A stretch of DNA of 64,000 nucleotides from Syntrophomonadaceae bacterium (GTDB taxonomy: Bacteria > Bacillota > Syntrophomonadia > Syntrophomonadales > DTU052). The notes under the pieces were generated by a model. It was not told where the DNA came from, ran no database searches, and saw only the letters and a list, made by a program, of their open reading frames with translations. Numbering within the stretch: position 1 is the stretch's first letter; the number at the start of each line of letters is the position of its first letter. The DNA lies in assembly GCA_012728655.1 (NCBI GenBank), contig JAAYEQ010000025.1, forward strand, positions 1-64,000, read 5' to 3'. This document shows positions 52,169 through 62,818 of this stretch, one piece after another. The position numbers were made by a program, and so were the translations under genes.

Positions 52169-52794
52169 CCTCTGCCCACCCTGATGTTCCGGGTAGCGCG
52201 GGCCACTTGCACCACTCGTTTGGCCAGGACTTCGACCCGTTCCAGGGCGTGCACGTCCTCCAACGCAGGCCGATTGGCCATGGCTCCCAGGTGTCCACAG
52301 TCGTCGTCGATATACCCATCCCCCACCACCAACATACCGTGTACCAACATCATGTGATGGATTGCCTGCACCGCAGTTTCCTGCCCGCCATAGGGGCTTC
52401 CTCCTACGGCTATGGCTCCCCCCACCACATTAAGCAATCGTTTGCCGGAACGGAGAGAGCGGGTTTTGTCCCAAAAGGCTTTAAGCTGACCGGAAACGGT
52501 GCCAAAGTACACCGGACTCCCAATTATTATCCCATCTGCCCTTCCCAGGCTCTGCAGCGCTTTTTCCAGCGGTTTCCCCTCTGCACACCGGGACTGGCAT
52601 GGTGATTGACAATGGGTACAAAAGGGAGCTTTTAAGCCCTTCAACGCTTCACTGCATCGAATCAGTTCCACCTCGGCTCCCATCTCGGTGCATACCTTTA
52701 AGGCCTCTCCCAATAATACCGAGGTATTACCCTCCTTGTTGGGACTGCCGTTTATGCCGATGATCAACGGACGGTAATCCGTTATATGATTCAT
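52165..52794 (-). CDS. Flavodoxin-like NAD(P)H-dependent oxidoreductase
   Basis: 209 residues. [20 protein letters not shown] binds the FMN phosphate; [13 protein letters not shown] resembles the cysteine cluster of iron-sulfur flavoproteins; [23 protein letters not shown] and [15 protein letters not shown] are the flavin-binding loops. It may be an Isf-type iron-sulfur flavoprotein that shuttles electrons. First gene of the dgt-dnaG-rpoD run. Confidence 0.85.
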   Translation of the reverse strand: MNHITDYRPLIIGINGSPNKEGNTSVLLGEALKVCTEMGAEVELIRCSEALKGLKAPFCTHCQSPCQSRCAEGKPLEKALQSLGRADGIIIGSPVYFGTVSGQLKAFWDKTRSLRSGKRLLNVVGGAIAVGGSPYGGQETAVQAIHHMMLVHGMLVVGDGYIDDDCGHLGAMANRPALEDVHALERVEVLAKRVVQVARATRNIRVGRG

Positions 52795-52982
52795 AACTCA
52801 CCTCCGATTGCATATCTTAATAAGTATACGCTTCCCACGCAATATGTTCCTCTTTAAAAATGATTTTGCTCCTCCTGGTCTGACCCTGCCGACAAAGTTA
52901 AATTTAGTATTTTCCATAATCGTAATAAATTTATGTGTTATAATTATCTAAAAATTTAAACTTTAAATAAGGGAGAGTTAAC

Positions 52983-54488
52983 GTGTCAGCCAACTTCCGA
53001 ATTATAGAAACCTTCGATGGATACTATCTTAAGGTTACCGGGAAAGTTGACCTTAATCTCCTCTCACAGGAACTCAAGCGGCACAATCTTGACGTTGATA
53101 TCAGCAAAATAATGCGGGAAGTGGTAAATGCCAGGGCAGGACAGGAAATCCTGCTGCAAGCAAAGCCCGAAGAATCAGGGGGTAAAATCATAATCACCGT
53201 GGCCCCGGGCAAGATGTCGGCTCTGCTCACCCTTAACATCCGACCCGGAGAAAAGGTGGCTCTGGATGAGGTATTTCAGAAGCTGAAGGAAAAGCAGGTT
53301 GTTCACGGAGTCAACCTGGAACGTATAAAAACCCTGGTCAATCTCAAGCGGCCTGCCTTTCGCGAGATAATCGCCACCGGGAATCCTCCTGAACCGGGTC
53401 TGGATGCAAGCATCGATTATGTATACCAACCACCCGAGCTCGATCCGGTACGGGTTGAAGACGGTTTTGCCTATGAACCCGGACACATCATACAGGTCCG
53501 TGAAGGTGATGTGGTTGCCCGGAAAACACCCGCCACTCTGGGGGTTTTTGGCTGCAACGTATTGGGCGAAATCGTACACCCCCTGCCGGGAAGAAACCTG
53601 GAATTCAAGGTGGGGCATTCGGTTACTGTTCAGGGAAATACGGCTCTGGCCGGGAGGGACGGGGCGGTAAAATGGGAAGAATCCGTTTTACATATAACCG
53701 ATCTCAATATCATTGAGGACGACCTGCAGACCGGAGCCATAGCAGCCGGAGGAATGGTTCTGGTTCTGGGCAATGTTGGCCCGGGTACACACATTCAAGC
53801 CCGGGATGATGTGGAAATCCGCGGTACCCTGGAAGGAGGCACCGTGATCTCAGCGAACGGCTCGGTATTCGTTAAAGGCGGCATTACCGGAGGGTCCCAG
53901 GTGAAAGCCCCCGGCAATGTAGAAGCACCGTTCATAGAAGAATCCACCGTAGCTGCCGGGCGAAACCTGGTAATCGACGATTATATCTTTGATTCCTCCC
54001 TGTCGGTAGGAAGAGCAGTTTATTTCAAAACGGTCAAGGAGTATAGGCCGGCAAACCGGCAGAAAAAATCCACCGACCCGGATAGAAAACAGGCCCTCGA
54101 GGAAGCGACTGCCGATGTACCCGCTCCGGCCAGGATGAAACAGATCTCCCGGGCCATGAAAGCCCTGGAACGCGAAATAAAGACATTCATCTCGCAGTTT
54201 ACGAACCTGAGCGGAAGAGAGGAATCCCGGCAGGAGTTACGAGAACAGATGGCCCGGTATTCAAAGCGGGTCAACAGCCTCCACCACTTGCGGCAGGAGC
54301 GCCAAAACCTGATAAACAAGACCGGGGGGCGGGGATTGGGCCTCCCGGGACTCCTCGCGAATGTGGGGGTGGAGTTCCACACCAGATACGAAGAGTTTTT
54401 GCTGGAACGGCCGGTGACCAATGCTACCGCTTTTTACAACCACCTTCGAAATAAGGTAGTGTTTATCGGTAAAGAGGCGGACTTGTAA
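52983..54488 (+). CDS. FapA-family (DUF342) protein
   Basis: 501 residues. Residues about 1-170 form the variable N-terminal domain. Residues 180-330 carry the right-handed beta-helix of DUF342 (GHSVTVQGNTALAGRDGAVKW, DLQTGAIAAGGMVLVLGNVGPGTHIQARDDVEIRGTLEGG, SVFVKGGITGGSQVKAPGNVEA). A coiled coil follows (about 375-440). Members are implicated in motility and cell-surface polymer control; the role here is unknown. GTG start after GGGAGAG. Confidence 0.88.
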   Translation: MSANFRIIETFDGYYLKVTGKVDLNLLSQELKRHNLDVDISKIMREVVNARAGQEILLQAKPEESGGKIIITVAPGKMSALLTLNIRPGEKVALDEVFQKLKEKQVVHGVNLERIKTLVNLKRPAFREIIATGNPPEPGLDASIDYVYQPPELDPVRVEDGFAYEPGHIIQVREGDVVARKTPATLGVFGCNVLGEIVHPLPGRNLEFKVGHSVTVQGNTALAGRDGAVKWEESVLHITDLNIIEDDLQTGAIAAGGMVLVLGNVGPGTHIQARDDVEIRGTLEGGTVISANGSVFVKGGITGGSQVKAPGNVEAPFIEESTVAAGRNLVIDDYIFDSSLSVGRAVYFKTVKEYRPANRQKKSTDPDRKQALEEATADVPAPARMKQISRAMKALEREIKTFISQFTNLSGREESRQELREQMARYSKRVNSLHHLRQERQNLINKTGGRGLGLPGLLANVGVEFHTRYEEFLLERPVTNATAFYNHLRNKVVFIGKEADL

Positions 54489-54510
54489 CCTCATCGGTTC
54501 CAACAAATCG

Positions 54511-54553
54511 CGGCAATAACAGACCGCGGGGTAAAAGCCGCGGCCTGTTGCCG
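54511..54553. terminator. Terminator-like hairpin between convergent genes
   Basis: CGGCAA-TAACAG-CCGCGG pairs with CCGCGG-CTGTTGCCG between the FapA-family gene (plus) and the LysM gene (minus). Confidence 0.65.
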
Positions 54554-54636
54554 TATTTAAGTCCCGTAGAATCTCACACTTACGCCGCTTTCGCGTTGTC
54601 CGTACCCTCTCGCCGATAATCTGCAATTACCAGGAT

Positions 54637-55620
54637 TTACATACCGGCGGCTCTTCTGACGGCTGCCTGGTGGGCACTGTCAACATGAGCCGGTGATGGC
54701 GCCCACTGGTTTCCGCCGTGGGTCATGCTGTTGAGGAAATGTATGCAGAAATGCCCCGGAAAATTGTTGTCCGCGATCGTTTTCGATCCATGAGGCATGG
54801 CGTGTTGGGAAGCCGCGATCCTTTGCCCCGCCACCGAAACAATTATGGCCCTGCGGGCCCAGCTCCATTGGCCGCCCCAGGTTGCCTTCATCTTGGCGGC
54901 GTCCGCTGCCGTCAGCGGCTCGCAATCCGCATGGTTGCTGCCCCCCATGCGCTTGACCTGCCATGTGGTTCCGGTGTCCAGGTCGGTAACGGTGGCAACC
55001 ATTCCCACTTTGAAGATGTTATTGACCTGGGACCAGTCGATTAGCTGCCCGTACCGGCTGCCGCGGCTGGGCTGTTCGGACGGAGTACTTGGGGGATTGC
55101 TGTTGCCGGGGTTGGTCGACGGGTTGTTGCCTCCCGATGTGGTGGGCTGACCGCCGCTTCCGGGTATTGCCAGCTTTTGCCCCACATAAATTATATCCGA
55201 GGTGAGGCCATTGGCCTGTTTAATGGCAGCCACGGTAGTGCCATAGCGCTTGGCCAGCAGCCAGAGAGTATCTCCGCTGACTACCGTGTGGGTAACCCCC
55301 TTTTGCGACACCAATTCCGTCAGTTTGGCTTTGGTATTGGGGCCGACAATCCCATCAACTTTAAGGCCATTGGCTTTCTGGAAAGACAATACAGCATTAA
55401 GGGTTTTGGGGCCAAAAATCCCGTCTATGCCGTATGTATTATAGCCAAGCCCGGTTAAGTCCCGCTGGAGCTCACGAACATCATCTCCCACGGTTCCTGT
55501 GTACAACAGCCTGTCCCCATAAGCGGCATAACAGCCGGTCACCGGCAGGAACAAGGCTGCAACCAGGAAAACCCCCATGAGGACTGATGTCAGCCTCCGC
55601 TTCATACGGTTTTTGTCCAA
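54637..55620 (-). CDS. Secreted peptidoglycan-binding/LysM protein with conserved C-terminal domain
   Basis: 327 residues. Signal peptide (MKRRLTSVLMGVFLVAALFLPVTGC, which could be a lipobox), a PG_binding_1 repeat (VRELQRDLTGLGYNTYGIDGIFG to VGPNTKAKL), and a LysM domain (HTVVSGDTLWLLAKRYGTTVAAIKQANGL). A Pro/Ser/Gly linker follows. The last ~140 residues are conserved in clostridial spore/cell-wall proteins in my recollection, with SNHADCEPL, MPHGSKTI and GHFCIHFLNSMTH suggesting a metal site. Catalysis is inferred, not shown. TTG start with GGAGGGG eight bases upstream. Confidence 0.85.
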   Translation of the reverse strand: MDKNRMKRRLTSVLMGVFLVAALFLPVTGCYAAYGDRLLYTGTVGDDVRELQRDLTGLGYNTYGIDGIFGPKTLNAVLSFQKANGLKVDGIVGPNTKAKLTELVSQKGVTHTVVSGDTLWLLAKRYGTTVAAIKQANGLTSDIIYVGQKLAIPGSGGQPTTSGGNNPSTNPGNSNPPSTPSEQPSRGSRYGQLIDWSQVNNIFKVGMVATVTDLDTGTTWQVKRMGGSNHADCEPLTAADAAKMKATWGGQWSWARRAIIVSVAGQRIAASQHAMPHGSKTIADNNFPGHFCIHFLNSMTHGGNQWAPSPAHVDSAHQAAVRRAAGM

Positions 55621-55810
55621 ACTATCTTCCCCTCCCTTTCAAGTAACTCGTACCTATCGTAACCCGGGTCCCGGTCCTGCCACAAACCCGGCCTGCCCGC
55701 CGGGGCGGTTTTCAGGGAGGAGCAGCCTTGAGGAGCAATTATTAACAAGGGGGTCCAAAATAATGGTCGGATTAACTTAATATAAGGATAAGATGGGCAT
55801 GCCTGGAAAA

Positions 55811-55850
55811 GAAACCACAGAGACCCGGCTCCGGACCGGCCCCTGTGGTC
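55811..55850 (-). terminator. Terminator of the PNPOx-fold gene
   Basis: AACCACAG/CTGTGGTT outer arms with CGGTCCGGAGCCG inside, 12 bases after the stop. Followed on the minus strand by TTTCTTTT. Confidence 0.8.
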
Positions 55851-55861
55851 ACAAGATCACC

Positions 55862-56254
55862 CTAAAACCTGATAACACGCGGTTCAGATGTAAATGAGTA
55901 AAATGTGGCGGTAGCGTCTTTCAGATACAAGACTTCAGTATTATTGTCATCCGCTTTGTAAATTCCCTGCAATTCCGGATAAGCGTCCAACATGTGCTGT
56001 TTGGCTTCTATCCTGTCATCCCTCACCACGGTTGCCGACACCCGCAGCCATTGGTCGCCGTCGTAAGCACAGATTTCAATCTTGGGATTGGCCTGCATCT
56101 GTTTGGAAACATCCTTGACTTTGCCGGTCTGAATATAGAGCCGGCCTTCAAACAGGTCCACCGTCCCGAAGGGGCGTACCCGGGGCTGATCACCGTCAAC
56201 AGTAGCCAGGAAATAGGTTTTGCATTTCTTTAGAAAATCGTATACTTCTTTCAC
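55862..56254 (-). CDS. Pyridoxamine-5'-phosphate-oxidase-fold flavoprotein
   Basis: 130 residues from the GTG at 56254, which follows GGGAGGA by six bases; the track's TTG precedes that site. The split-barrel motif TYFLATVDGDQPRVRPFGTVDLFEGRLYIQTG is clear. It probably binds FMN or a deazaflavin; too short for a PdxH. Function not assignable. Single gene. Confidence 0.85.
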   Translation of the reverse strand: MKEVYDFLKKCKTYFLATVDGDQPRVRPFGTVDLFEGRLYIQTGKVKDVSKQMQANPKIEICAYDGDQWLRVSATVVRDDRIEAKQHMLDAYPELQGIYKADDNNTEVLYLKDATATFYSFTSEPRVIRF

Positions 56255-56539
56255 CGGAAATCCTCCCTTGTCCAACTTGAACTTTATCTCATTATAATCC
56301 CATAACCATTGCTGCCATCAATCGCCATCGGCATTGATAACAGGGAACAAAAACCGGTTAGCTTCCATTATAACCATTTACCTCTTTATGTATGTCCTTC
56401 TGCACATTATCTTTGATCGGCAGAACTGCAAACTAAACAGGGTACTGTGCCCGATAAAGAGGCGACAGTACCCTCCAAACTCTAAAGCTCCCGCCAACAG
56501 GCATTGAAAGCCGTATCCGCACTCTTGGGTTTGTTCCGC

Positions 56540-59185
56540 CTATTTCTCATTGATAATGGCCGCCTGAGCCGCCGCCAATCGCGCCACGGGAATCCGATAG
56601 GGCGAGCAGCTCACATACTCCAGATTCAGCAGATGACAGAACTCAATGGAACTGGGCTCTCCGCCGTGTTCCCCGCAGATGCCGACCAGGAGGTCAGGCC
56701 TGGTCTGGCGGCCCTTTTCCACTGCTATTTTCATCAAGCTGCCCACTCCCCGACGGTCGAGCACGGCGAAAGGATTATCCTTGATTATCTTTTTCTCAAT
56801 ATATATGGGGATGAATTTTCCTTCCGCATCATCCCGGCTGAATCCCAGGGTAGTCTGGGTAAGGTCGTTGGTTCCGAAGGAGAAGAATTCGGCTTCGGCA
56901 GCAATCTCATCGGCTACCAGACATGCTCTTGGCAGCTCGATCATGGTCCCGATCTTAAATTCAAATTCGATCCCGGTTTCCCTGGCAACCTCCTGATAAA
57001 CATCGAGGACTTCCTTCTTCATGGCTGCCAGTTCGTTAATGTCCATAACCAGCGGGATTTCTACCTCGGGAAGCACGTTGACTCCCTCTTTCTTCAATTG
57101 CGCCGTGGCTTCGAAAATAGCCCGCGCCTGCATGCGGTATATCTCGGGATAGGTTACTCCCAGCCTGGTGCCGCGATGTCCCAGCATGGGGTTGGCCTCT
57201 TGCAGGCTAACAACCTTTTTGAGCAGACGCTCCTTCTCCTCAATTAATTTAGCATCTCCGCCCCGGAAACGCAGTTCGGCTATCTCCAGCATCAACTCGC
57301 TATCATTGGGAAGGAACTCGTGGAGCGGTGGATCCAGAAGCCGGACCGTAACCGGCAGGGACTCCATCACCTTAAAGATCTCGTAGAAGTCTCCCCGCTG
57401 CATCGGGAGCAGCTTGGCCAGAGCCTGCTCTCGCTCTTCCAGGGATTCCGCCATGATCATTTCCTGCACAATGGGCAGGCGGTCCTGAGCCATAAACATG
57501 TGCTCGGTGCGGCACAGCCCGATACCCTCGGCTCCGAACTCACGAGCCTTCCGTGCGTCTTCGGGGTTGTCGGCATTGGCACGAACCGACAGCCGCTTGA
57601 ACTCATTGGCCCACTGCAACAGGGTCTCAAACTCAACACTGAAGGTCGGATCAATCATGGGCACCTCGCCCAGATACACGTTTCCGGTGGACCCGTCAAT
57701 GGAGATTATATCTCCCTTTTTAATTGTTATCCCGTTTACCGTAACTTCGCCCGCGTCGGCGTTTATCCTTAAGGCTTCACATCCGCAGACACAGGGTTTG
57801 CCCATCCCACGAGCCACCACGGCTGCATGGCTGGTCATTCCACCGCGGGCGGTCAATACCCCCTGGGCCTTGATTATGCCGTGGATGTCGTCAGGGGTAG
57901 TCTCATTTCGAACTAGGACCACTTTTTCCCCTTCATTGCCGGCCTTCTCCGCCTCGTCCGCATCAAAAACCACCTTGCCGGACGCTGCACCCGGAGAAGC
58001 CGGAAGCCCGCGGGCAATAACCTCAAGCTTGGCGTTGGGATCGATCTGGCGGTGAAGCAGTTGATTTAACTGCTCCGGTTCTACCCGTAACAAAGCCTCC
58101 TTCTTAGAGATCAGGCCTTCGTTAACCATGTCATAGGCGATCTTGACCGCAGCCCGAGCCGTACGCTTGCCGGTCCGGGTCTGCAGCATGTAGAGTTTTC
58201 CTTTTTCCACCGTAAACTCGACATCCTGCATATCCCGGTAGTGCTGCTCCAGGGTCTGGCAGGTCCGTACAAACTGGTCATATATATCGGGCAGTTCCTC
58301 CTTAAGCTTGCTGATGGGGAACGGAGTACGAATACCGGCTACAACATCTTCCCCCTGAGCGTTCACCAAAAACTCTCCGTAGAGTTCGCGCTCACCGGTT
58401 GACGGGTTGCGGGTAAAGGCCACACCGGTACCGGAATCCGCACCCATGTTGCCGAAGGCCATGGACTGGACATTGACCGCCGTGCCAAGATCATCGGAGA
58501 TCTTGTTGGCCTTACGGTATACTATTGCCCTCGGGGTGTTCCAGCTCTTAAACACCGCAATTATTGCCATCTCCAGTTGTTCCTGCACATCCTGAGGGAA
58601 CTCGCGGCCGGCAGCCCGGGTCACAATCTCCTTAAACTCATTGATTATTTCCAGCAGGCTGTCTTCAGGGATCTCATAATCATATTCGAGGTTCAGCCGC
58701 TTCTTGTAGCGTTCCATTACCCCATCAAACATCCCGTGCTCGACATCCAGGACCACATTGCTGAACATCTGGATGAATCGGCGGTAACAGTCGCGGGCAA
58801 ACCGCTTGTCACCGGTCAGTTTGGCCAAACCTTCAACCGCTTCGTCGTTTAATCCCAGGTTGAGAATGGTATCCATCATCCCGGGCATGGAAATGGCCGC
58901 ACCCGATCTCACCGACACCAGCAGCGGGTTATCGCGGTCTCCGAACTTCTTCCCGGTTTTCTCCTCTATCTTTTTCAGTGCCGCCCGGACCTCGTCCATC
59001 AATCCGGCGGGCAGTTGATTGCCGCTGCGATAATACTCATTGCAGGCCTCGGTGCTGATAGTGAATCCAGGGGGGACCGGCAGGCCGATCCTGGTCATCT
59101 CCGCCAGATTTGCTCCTTTGCCCCCTAGCAGTTCCTTGCTCAAACCGCCGCCCTCATCAAACAGGAAGACATACTTCTTAGACAT
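56540..59185 (-). CDS. ppdK: Pyruvate, phosphate dikinase
   Basis: 881 residues, full length. Interconverts pyruvate + ATP + Pi and PEP + AMP + PPi. N-terminal ATP-grasp ([12 protein letters not shown]), the swivelling domain with the phosphohistidine in [18 protein letters not shown], and the C-terminal PEP/pyruvate barrel ([32 protein letters not shown]-like GICGEHGG). The threonine of GGMTSHA is the residue modified by the regulatory protein encoded just upstream. The stop lies ~285 bases from the PNPOx gene. Confidence 0.97.
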   Translation of the reverse strand: MSKKYVFLFDEGGGLSKELLGGKGANLAEMTRIGLPVPPGFTISTEACNEYYRSGNQLPAGLMDEVRAALKKIEEKTGKKFGDRDNPLLVSVRSGAAISMPGMMDTILNLGLNDEAVEGLAKLTGDKRFARDCYRRFIQMFSNVVLDVEHGMFDGVMERYKKRLNLEYDYEIPEDSLLEIINEFKEIVTRAAGREFPQDVQEQLEMAIIAVFKSWNTPRAIVYRKANKISDDLGTAVNVQSMAFGNMGADSGTGVAFTRNPSTGERELYGEFLVNAQGEDVVAGIRTPFPISKLKEELPDIYDQFVRTCQTLEQHYRDMQDVEFTVEKGKLYMLQTRTGKRTARAAVKIAYDMVNEGLISKKEALLRVEPEQLNQLLHRQIDPNAKLEVIARGLPASPGAASGKVVFDADEAEKAGNEGEKVVLVRNETTPDDIHGIIKAQGVLTARGGMTSHAAVVARGMGKPCVCGCEALRINADAGEVTVNGITIKKGDIISIDGSTGNVYLGEVPMIDPTFSVEFETLLQWANEFKRLSVRANADNPEDARKAREFGAEGIGLCRTEHMFMAQDRLPIVQEMIMAESLEEREQALAKLLPMQRGDFYEIFKVMESLPVTVRLLDPPLHEFLPNDSELMLEIAELRFRGGDAKLIEEKERLLKKVVSLQEANPMLGHRGTRLGVTYPEIYRMQARAIFEATAQLKKEGVNVLPEVEIPLVMDINELAAMKKEVLDVYQEVARETGIEFEFKIGTMIELPRACLVADEIAAEAEFFSFGTNDLTQTTLGFSRDDAEGKFIPIYIEKKIIKDNPFAVLDRRGVGSLMKIAVEKGRQTRPDLLVGICGEHGGEPSSIEFCHLLNLEYVSCSPYRIPVARLAAAQAAIINEK

Positions 59186-60002
59186 GACTTAACCCCCTAT
59201 AGTAGATTTCAAGAATTTTACTGGAAGTCTCCTCCACTGCCCGGTTGGTAACATCGATTACCGGACAGCCCAGTCGGCGCATAATCTTTTGAGCGAACTC
59301 CATCTCCTGCAGAATTCTGCTTTCATTGGCATAATTGGCGTCTGCCATCAATCCCAGGCTCTTCAACCGTTCTTTGCGTATGGACAGAAGCTGCTGGGGA
59401 TCTATGGTTAACCCAATAATCTTGCCCTTCTCCACCCGGAACAGTTCATCGGGCGGTGCAACCTCGGGAACGAGCGGTACGTTGGCCACCTTAAGCCGTT
59501 TGTGCGCCAGGTACATGGAAACCGGAGTCTTGGACGTGCGTGACACTCCAATTAGCACGATATCGGCGAGCATTATTCCGCGGGGGTCCTTGCCGTCATC
59601 GTACCTGACTGCAAAATCAATGGCTTCCACCCGGCGGAAATAGATCTCGTCAACCTTGCGCAGAATACCGGGTTCACGGTGAGGTTCCAACCCGGTAAAG
59701 CGTTCAATGGCTTCCATTATCGGAGATAAAATATCGACGACAATAACCCCGGCTGCGGTTGCTTTTTGCAGCAGATAATCTTTCAGTTCCGGCAGAACCA
59801 GGGTAAAGGCGATCATAGCTTTGGTCTCTTGGGCCTGTTCCACCACCCTGTCTATAGTATCTGTATCACCAACATTCGGTATCCTTCTGATCTCGATTTT
59901 GCCCGAGTCGAATTGGCTGGTGGCTGCTCTCACCACCATCTCCGCGGTTTCTCCAATCGAGTCAGATATTATGTAAATACCGGGAATGACTTCAGTCAAC
60001 AA
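59178..60002 (-). CDS. PPDK regulatory protein (bifunctional kinase/pyrophosphorylase)
   Basis: 274 residues, DUF299 family. [19 protein letters not shown] at the start, P-loop-like [18 protein letters not shown], and [18 protein letters not shown] are typical. It switches PpdK on and off by threonine phosphorylation with ADP and Pi-dependent dephosphorylation. Its stop overlaps the ppdK start by eight bases, and the CcpN-like gene is directly upstream. Confidence 0.95.
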   Translation of the reverse strand: MLTEVIPGIYIISDSIGETAEMVVRAATSQFDSGKIEIRRIPNVGDTDTIDRVVEQAQETKAMIAFTLVLPELKDYLLQKATAAGVIVVDILSPIMEAIERFTGLEPHREPGILRKVDEIYFRRVEAIDFAVRYDDGKDPRGIMLADIVLIGVSRTSKTPVSMYLAHKRLKVANVPLVPEVAPPDELFRVEKGKIIGLTIDPQQLLSIRKERLKSLGLMADANYANESRILQEMEFAQKIMRRLGCPVIDVTNRAVEETSSKILEIYYRGLSHV

Positions 60003-60656
60003 TCAAACCTCCTTAGCATCCTTATAAGCGAGGTCCAGGAACAGCCGTGCGATATTGGTCTTGGTGATGCGACCAACCACCTCCAGCTTCTCATTTCCCC
60101 GGTCATCAACCTTTGCCTTGACCACCGGCAAGCTGTCAATCTCATGGGTCACAATCTTTCTGGCGGCCTCGACCACCTTATCGTCCGGCGTACAGGTGAT
60201 GACATTGGGCATTCTGGTCATGATCACGCTTACCGGAACCTTGAACAGATCAGTCTGCCCCAGAGCAGTTTTTAGAAAGTCTTTCCGCGATACCACCCCG
60301 GCCAGGTAATTGTCTTTGTCGACCACATAGATGGTGCCCGCATCTTCGGTAAACAGAGTAACGATGCCGTCATAGATGCTGGAAGTCTCCGGGATGACTA
60401 CCGGCAGAGATTTGACATCTCCCACCCGGTACTTGTTCAGAATACGGCGGATGGCATTGTGAAAGCCTTCACTCTTATAGGTATACCCCACACGGGGTTT
60501 GGCTTCCAGGTATCCTGAAATAGTCAAGATCGCCAAATCAGGACGCAGAGCTGCTCGAGTAACATACAGCAGATCAGCAATCTTCTCCCCGGTAATCGGC
60601 CCATGTTTTCGAACAATCTCGATTATCTGCTCCTGCCGTTGAGTCAGGTCGAACAT
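60003..60656 (-). CDS. ccpN: CcpN-like transcriptional repressor (HTH plus CBS pair)
   Basis: 217 residues: an N-terminal winged helix (TQRQEQIIEIVRKHGPITGEKIADLLYVTRAALRPDLAIL), then two CBS domains (about 75-205) which sense adenine nucleotides. In Bacillus the homologue represses gluconeogenic genes and lies next to the PPDK-regulator homologue, so the arrangement agrees. A perfect match to the CcpN binding consensus lies in its own leader, suggesting autoregulation. Confidence 0.92.
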   Translation of the reverse strand: MFDLTQRQEQIIEIVRKHGPITGEKIADLLYVTRAALRPDLAILTISGYLEAKPRVGYTYKSEGFHNAIRRILNKYRVGDVKSLPVVIPETSSIYDGIVTLFTEDAGTIYVVDKDNYLAGVVSRKDFLKTALGQTDLFKVPVSVIMTRMPNVITCTPDDKVVEAARKIVTHEIDSLPVVKAKVDDRGNEKLEVVGRITKTNIARLFLDLAYKDAKEV

Positions 60657-60669
60657 CGCTCCACCTCAA

Positions 60670-60680
60670 TATGCTATACT
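60670..60680 (+). promoter_or_regulatory. CcpN-type operator in the ccpN leader
   Basis: TATGCTATACT fits TRTGHYATAYW, the CcpN-binding pattern I recall for Bacillus subtilis, in every position. It is 14-24 bases upstream of the ccpN ATG. Confidence 0.5.
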
Positions 60681-60716
60681 TTTTGCTCCAAATAGCGTTA
60701 ATCATATACACTATAT

Positions 60717-60745
60717 AGATTAAGTAATCCCTCAAACAATGTCAA
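60717..60745 (-). promoter_or_regulatory. Promoter of the ccpN-PDRP-ppdK operon
   Basis: TTGACA-N17-TAATCT on the minus strand inside the 95-base gap after glyS, with a TATATA-rich stretch downstream. The three genes have gaps of 0 to -8 bases, so they form one transcript. Confidence 0.75.
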
Positions 60746-60751
60746 AGGATT

Positions 60752-62818
60752 TCAAACCACCAGTTTGGAGAAGTCGGCAAAATTGAGGAACATTTGAACA
60801 ACCTGTTTCAAGAGCGCCAGGCGGTTTTCCCGAATCCGATCATCCTCTACCATGACCATTACTCGATCAAAGAAGGTATCCAGGTTAGGCCTCATGGTAG
60901 CCAGCTTTTCGCAATAAGCGGAGTACTCCCGCCGGTTAAGATAACCCGGTAATTCCTGATTCAACCTCAGAACTGCTTCATACAGCTCCTTTTCCGCCGG
61001 GTCCTCGAACAACTCCGGCCGAACCAGTTGGCCCCCCTCCTTCCGGGAAAGGTTGAAAGGACGGTTGAAGGCCACTATCAAGTCTTCGAAATATGGCTGT
61101 TCCTTGATTTCGGTCAGAGCCCTGGCCCTCTCGCTTATCAGCAGCAGTTGCGAAACATCCAGATTTATAACGGCATCCAGAACATCATATGGTACTCCCT
61201 CGTCCTGCAGTACACCCCGCAGTCGGAGCCGAATAAAATCCATAACAGAACTCACCGTCTTCTCCTCGTCAAGGTCGAGACGGGCGGTAAACTCACGGTA
61301 AGACCTGCGTAATACCTGGTCCAGATCAAGTTCCAGTTTGCAGTTCAGTATTATAGCCACGATTCCCAGGGCCTGCCGCCGCAGGGCATAGGGATCCTGG
61401 GAGCCGGTCGGTCGAACCCCGATGGCAAAGTTCCCCACCAGGTTGTCGCACTTCTCGGCCAGGGAAAGGGCGATCCCCGCAGGAGTAACCGGCAGTTCGT
61501 CCCCGGCAAAGCGAGGGAGGTAGTGTTCAAAGATGGCCTGGGCTACCATCGGATCCTCACCGTCACGGAGGGCATAGTTGCGCCCCATGATCCCCTGCAG
61601 CTCCGGGAATTCATAAACCATGTTGGTCTCCAGATCGGCTTTGCACAACAGAGCCGCCCGATTCGTCTGTTCTATCTGCTCAAACCCGAGCTCCTTTGCT
61701 ATAAATACTGACAGGTTCTGCAGACGCCTGGTCTTCTCCCCGATGGTCCCCAGCCGGGCCTGGTAAATCACATTGTCCAGGAGCTTGACTTTGCTCTCCA
61801 GAGGTTCTTTGGTATCCTCCCGATAAAAGAAGTGGGCATCGTCAAGGCGGGCTTTCAGCACCCGCTGGTTTCCCTCGACCACCACCTGAATGTTGTCACC
61901 GGTTCCATTTCGCACCCCGATGAACATCGGCATCAGGTTGCCCTGATTATCTACCACCGGAAAATACCGCTGGTGTTCCTTCATGGTGGTGACCAGGACC
62001 TCCGGGGGTATGCTTAAATAGTCGGAGGAAAAAGTCCCGACAAAAGCGGTGGGATACTCCACCAGGAAGGTTACCTCTTCCAGGAGTTCATCATCCTCCA
62101 GCACCGTTCCCCCCTGGTTCTCAGCTTCCCTTCTCACCTGTTCCCAGATCCACTCCCGGCGTTCCTGGACGTCAACTATGACGTAAGCCTGGCGCAGTTT
62201 TTCGATATACTCGTTAATTCCTCCAACCTTTATGGCCTCGGGATGAAGAAAGCGGTGACCGTAGGTTAGGTCTCCGGATTTTACGTTTTCAATTTCCAGC
62301 GGTATCACTTCACCGCCGAAAATAGCCACTATCCAGCGTATAGGCCTTATGAACCGAAGTTCGGAATACCCCCAACGCATGGAACGGGAAAACGGCATCC
62401 CGGTAATGATCCGGCGCAGCACCTCCGGCAGGACCTGAATAGTCGCCTGCCCCTCTTCTCTTATGGAAGCAAAGATGTATTTGTGTCCCCCCACTTCCCG
62501 GGTGACCAGTTCGTCCAGGGAAACTCCCTGGCTCCGGGCAAAACCCTCAACTGCTTTGGTCGGTCGGCCTTCAGCGTCAAAAGCCTTGTCGGCCCTGGGA
62601 CCTCTTACCTCGCGCACGGACTCCGCCTGTTTCTCCGCCAGCCCCTCCACCATCAGGGTCAGACGCCGGGGCGTGCACCCGATGCGCAGGTTGTCATATG
62701 ATAACCGGGCTGCACTCAGCTCCGATTCCGCCAGCTTCCTTAAATCATCGATTGCTTCCGGCAAAAGCAAAGCCGGCATTTCCTCGGTTCCGATTTCCAG
62801 CAGCATCTCTTTACTCAT
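60752..62818 (-). CDS. glyS: Glycyl-tRNA synthetase beta subunit
   Basis: 688 residues. [12 protein letters not shown] start, [27 protein letters not shown], and the HD-like [40 protein letters not shown]-terminal anticodon-binding domain at the end. Start moved from 62866 to ATG 62818 after AAGGGGGG. It overlaps the glyQ stop (ATGAGTAA arrangement), so the subunits are made in coupled, equal amounts. Confidence 0.97.
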   Translation of the reverse strand: MSKEMLLEIGTEEMPALLLPEAIDDLRKLAESELSAARLSYDNLRIGCTPRRLTLMVEGLAEKQAESVREVRGPRADKAFDAEGRPTKAVEGFARSQGVSLDELVTREVGGHKYIFASIREEGQATIQVLPEVLRRIITGMPFSRSMRWGYSELRFIRPIRWIVAIFGGEVIPLEIENVKSGDLTYGHRFLHPEAIKVGGINEYIEKLRQAYVIVDVQERREWIWEQVRREAENQGGTVLEDDELLEEVTFLVEYPTAFVGTFSSDYLSIPPEVLVTTMKEHQRYFPVVDNQGNLMPMFIGVRNGTGDNIQVVVEGNQRVLKARLDDAHFFYREDTKEPLESKVKLLDNVIYQARLGTIGEKTRRLQNLSVFIAKELGFEQIEQTNRAALLCKADLETNMVYEFPELQGIMGRNYALRDGEDPMVAQAIFEHYLPRFAGDELPVTPAGIALSLAEKCDNLVGNFAIGVRPTGSQDPYALRRQALGIVAIILNCKLELDLDQVLRRSYREFTARLDLDEEKTVSSVMDFIRLRLRGVLQDEGVPYDVLDAVINLDVSQLLLISERARALTEIKEQPYFEDLIVAFNRPFNLSRKEGGQLVRPELFEDPAEKELYEAVLRLNQELPGYLNRREYSAYCEKLATMRPNLDTFFDRVMVMVEDDRIRENRLALLKQVVQMFLNFADFSKLVV

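Noticed and set aside
56504-57247. 247-codon plus-strand ORF
   Set aside because: Antisense shadow of ppdK, whose protein is full length and highly conserved.
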